Source: Acidobacteriota bacterium
GTDB lineage: Bacteria > Acidobacteriota > Terriglobia > Terriglobales > Acidobacteriaceae
DNA length: 7,078 nucleotides
Direction: 5' to 3'
Assembly (NCBI GenBank): GCA_021801945.1
Contig: JAKABE010000171.1
Coordinates: 1 to 7,078 of the forward strand
Under the pieces are notes generated by a model. The model searched no databases. It had not been told where the DNA came from and saw only the letters and a program-made list of their open reading frames with translations. Of this stretch, positions 6,031 to 7,078 are shown piece after piece. A program made the translations under genes and the position numbers. Numbering within the stretch: position 1 is the stretch's first letter; the number at the start of each line of letters is the position of its first letter.

Positions 6031-6336
6031 ATGCCTAAGTTCGTGTGTCGCTGCAGAAATGACACCTTTAGGTGCAAGGCATGCGTGGCTGGATATGTTG
6101 ACGCCGAGGTGCGTACGGCGGAGGACGGGGGCTTCGAAGAAATACTCGTCGAAACGGACGACGCAGAAGCCGAGAGCTTTGCAGGCCCATTCGTATGTAC
6201 TAAATGCGGCGCCGAGTACGATGTCATCCCTCCCGAGGGCTGGACGGGCTGGGAGCCGTCCGAGCTACGGCTTACGTCCGCGCAGCGCATTGCGCTTGGC
6301 GAGACGCCACTGATTCCGGATGTCGCGGCACGGTGA
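6031..6336 (+). CDS. Small cysteine-rich, zinc-ribbon-like protein
   Basis: The product has 101 residues. It has C6 and C8 (CRC), C15 and C18 (CKAC) and C56 and C59 (CTKC): three paired cysteine sites that could bind one or two zinc ions. The middle is acidic and the C-terminus has no recognised motif. Small proteins ending their core in a CTKCG knuckle are common in phages and mobile elements, usually without known function; nucleic-acid or protein binding is possible. ATG 6031 has GAGG nine bases upstream. ATG 6022 and ATG 5995 are in frame; the latter overlaps the stop of the membrane-protein gene (TAATG) and would add twelve residues that are not clearly conserved-looking. Whichever start is used, it is the last gene of the main operon. 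Confidence 0.75.
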   Translation: MPKFVCRCRNDTFRCKACVAGYVDAEVRTAEDGGFEEILVETDDAEAESFAGPFVCTKCGAEYDVIPPEGWTGWEPSELRLTSAQRIALGETPLIPDVAAR

Positions 6337-6409
6337 AGCGCTTCCCGCCGCCATTACAACGTGGCTCAAAAACTTAAATAGTCTGACATAAGAAGGGCGG
6401 AATGTCCCA
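6337..6409 (+). promoter_or_regulatory. A-rich gap with weak promoter-like sequence and RBS
   Basis: This gap has an A/T-rich patch (about 6366-6395) unlike the sequence on either side. TTACAA (6354-6359) and TAAATA (6375-6380) resemble -35 and -10 boxes but are only 15 bases apart, so a promoter is possible, not established. AAGGGCGG (6393-6400) is a ribosome binding site candidate for the following gene at a rather long 9 to 13 bases. No terminator follows the zinc-ribbon gene. Confidence 0.3.
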
Positions 6410-6706
6410 ATGTCGATGCACAAAGTGCAACTCGCGGTGTTGAATGAGGACGAAAATAGAATCATGCAAAAAATACTCCGGCGAGCAGAACAATTGGGAG
6501 TAAAAAACAACAAGGCAAGGTTCGACGCCATGAGCCTGGAAATGGACCTGCTGGCCGTGCACGCCCGCACCCCGCTGCGCCTGGCCGCTTTGGCCAACAG
6601 TGGCAGCTTCAATTTTTTGCATGATGTCCTGGGTATTGTCCGCCACTTGAACCGCCGTACCGGTCTGCTGGAAAATTGTTTCGTTCCCCGATCGGCTGCC
6701 CGATAA
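6410..6706 (+). CDS. DUF6874-like small protein
   Basis: The product has 98 residues with a helical N-terminus and a C-terminal part that from memory resembles DUF6874. The features recalled are the order MSLEMDLLAVHA, PLRLAAL, FNFLHDVLGI, HLNRRTG and a C-terminal CFVPR. The family has no known function and I could not check the match. ATG 6410 was chosen; ATG 6416 is two codons later. The first 35 codons are A-rich with runs of AAA and AAT, while the rest is GC-rich with GCC/CTG preference, an abrupt change within one short gene. It is separated from the main operon by 73 bases, so it may belong to another unit. Confidence 0.7.
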   Translation: MSMHKVQLAVLNEDENRIMQKILRRAEQLGVKNNKARFDAMSLEMDLLAVHARTPLRLAALANSGSFNFLHDVLGIVRHLNRRTGLLENCFVPRSAAR

Positions 6707-6752
6707 TCCACGGCATGCGATTTCGCAACGTGGTTAAGGAGGCAAAACGCCA

Positions 6753-7078
6753 ATGAGGGATCCACGCGCACAAATCTTCGCCGACCAGCATGGCCGCCTG
6801 GTCGCCGTCCACATCCTACTCGACAGCGACGAGCCTGGTCTGCCTATCATCCTGGATGCCGCGCCGGCGTCGGCCGTGGAACTGGCCAGAGCCGCCGTCG
6901 CCAGCATCGCTGCCGACCCCGCTTGGCTCGATTCCGCCTTCGCCGAACACATCGCCAGTTCTATTGAATCGGCAGCCGACCTTCTTGCCTTGCCAGGCAT
7001 CCCGGAACGCGTACGCGACCACGCCACGGCCACGCTGCACCGCGCGGCCATGGCTTTGCGGGTCCGCGCCGCCGAATT
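6753..7078 (+). CDS. Alanine-rich hypothetical protein, cut by the right edge
   Basis: ATG 6753 opens a frame that stays open through the last base, giving at least 108 residues. A strong TAAGGAGG (6735-6742) lies ten bases upstream, the best RBS of this part of the window. The sequence begins MRDPRAQIFADQHGRL and continues with Ala-, Leu- and Ser-rich helices. Codon use (GCC, CTG, ATC) agrees with the second half of the previous gene, 46 bases upstream, suggesting they are one unit. No family, signal peptide or membrane segment is recognised. Its stop lies outside the window, so length and C-terminal content are unknown. Confidence 0.72.
   Translation, partial: MRDPRAQIFADQHGRLVAVHILLDSDEPGLPIILDAAPASAVELARAAVASIAADPAWLDSAFAEHIASSIESAADLLALPGIPERVRDHATATLHRAAMALRVRAAE

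Noticed and set aside
1..7078. CRISPR array, tRNA, transposase, integrase or attachment site
   Set aside because: I found no regularly spaced repeats, tRNA-like fold, recombinase motif or long terminal repeats in the window.

Overview
The window reads as a moderately to strongly GC-rich bacterial segment in which every convincing gene lies on the + strand. Strong purine-rich ribosome binding sites (AAGGAG, GGAGG, GGGAGGGGA), frequent GTG/TTG starts and very short spacings or overlaps between genes suggest a compact accessory operon of a plasmid, integrated element or phage-like island. The initiation signals fit a high-GC Gram-positive (Firmicutes-like) host, but this is weak evidence and no marker gene fixes the taxon. 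No rRNA, tRNA, transposase, integrase, CRISPR array or recognisable attachment site is visible.

Layout. The left flank (1-367) holds no convincing gene, only a strong intrinsic terminator at 95-127 and a plausible sigma70-type promoter at 332-361. From about 368 to 638 there is a densely structured stretch that ends in a second textbook terminator (604-638), 120 bases before the first gene. It is either an independent small RNA or a long attenuating leader that I cannot assign to a known class. The main operon follows: a MoxR/RavA-type AAA+ ATPase (760-1917), a ViaA-like VWA-domain protein with an intact MIDAS motif (1919-3259), a 260-base gap with hairpins and a possible 31-residue hydrophobic peptide (3375-3470), and a DUF6744-like protein (3520-4557). 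After these come a small acidic protein (4578-4820), a hairpin with a GNRA-type loop (4844-4877), a divergent protein-kinase-fold protein (4888-5787), a two-helix membrane protein (5762-5995) and a small cysteine-rich zinc-ribbon-like protein (6031-6336).

After a short A-rich gap there is a second small group: a DUF6874-like protein (6410-6706) and an alanine-rich ORF (6753 onward) that runs off the right edge. Base composition changes abruptly inside this part.

How the genes may work together. MoxR ATPases and VWA proteins encoded side by side normally form a chaperone pair that remodels or loads cofactors into a third protein (RavA-ViaA, NorQ-NorD and CbbQ-CbbO are precedents). Here the likely third partner is the DUF6744-like protein. 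The downstream kinase-like, membrane and zinc-ribbon proteins could make this a signalling or conflict-type module, an inference from gene order and domain content only.
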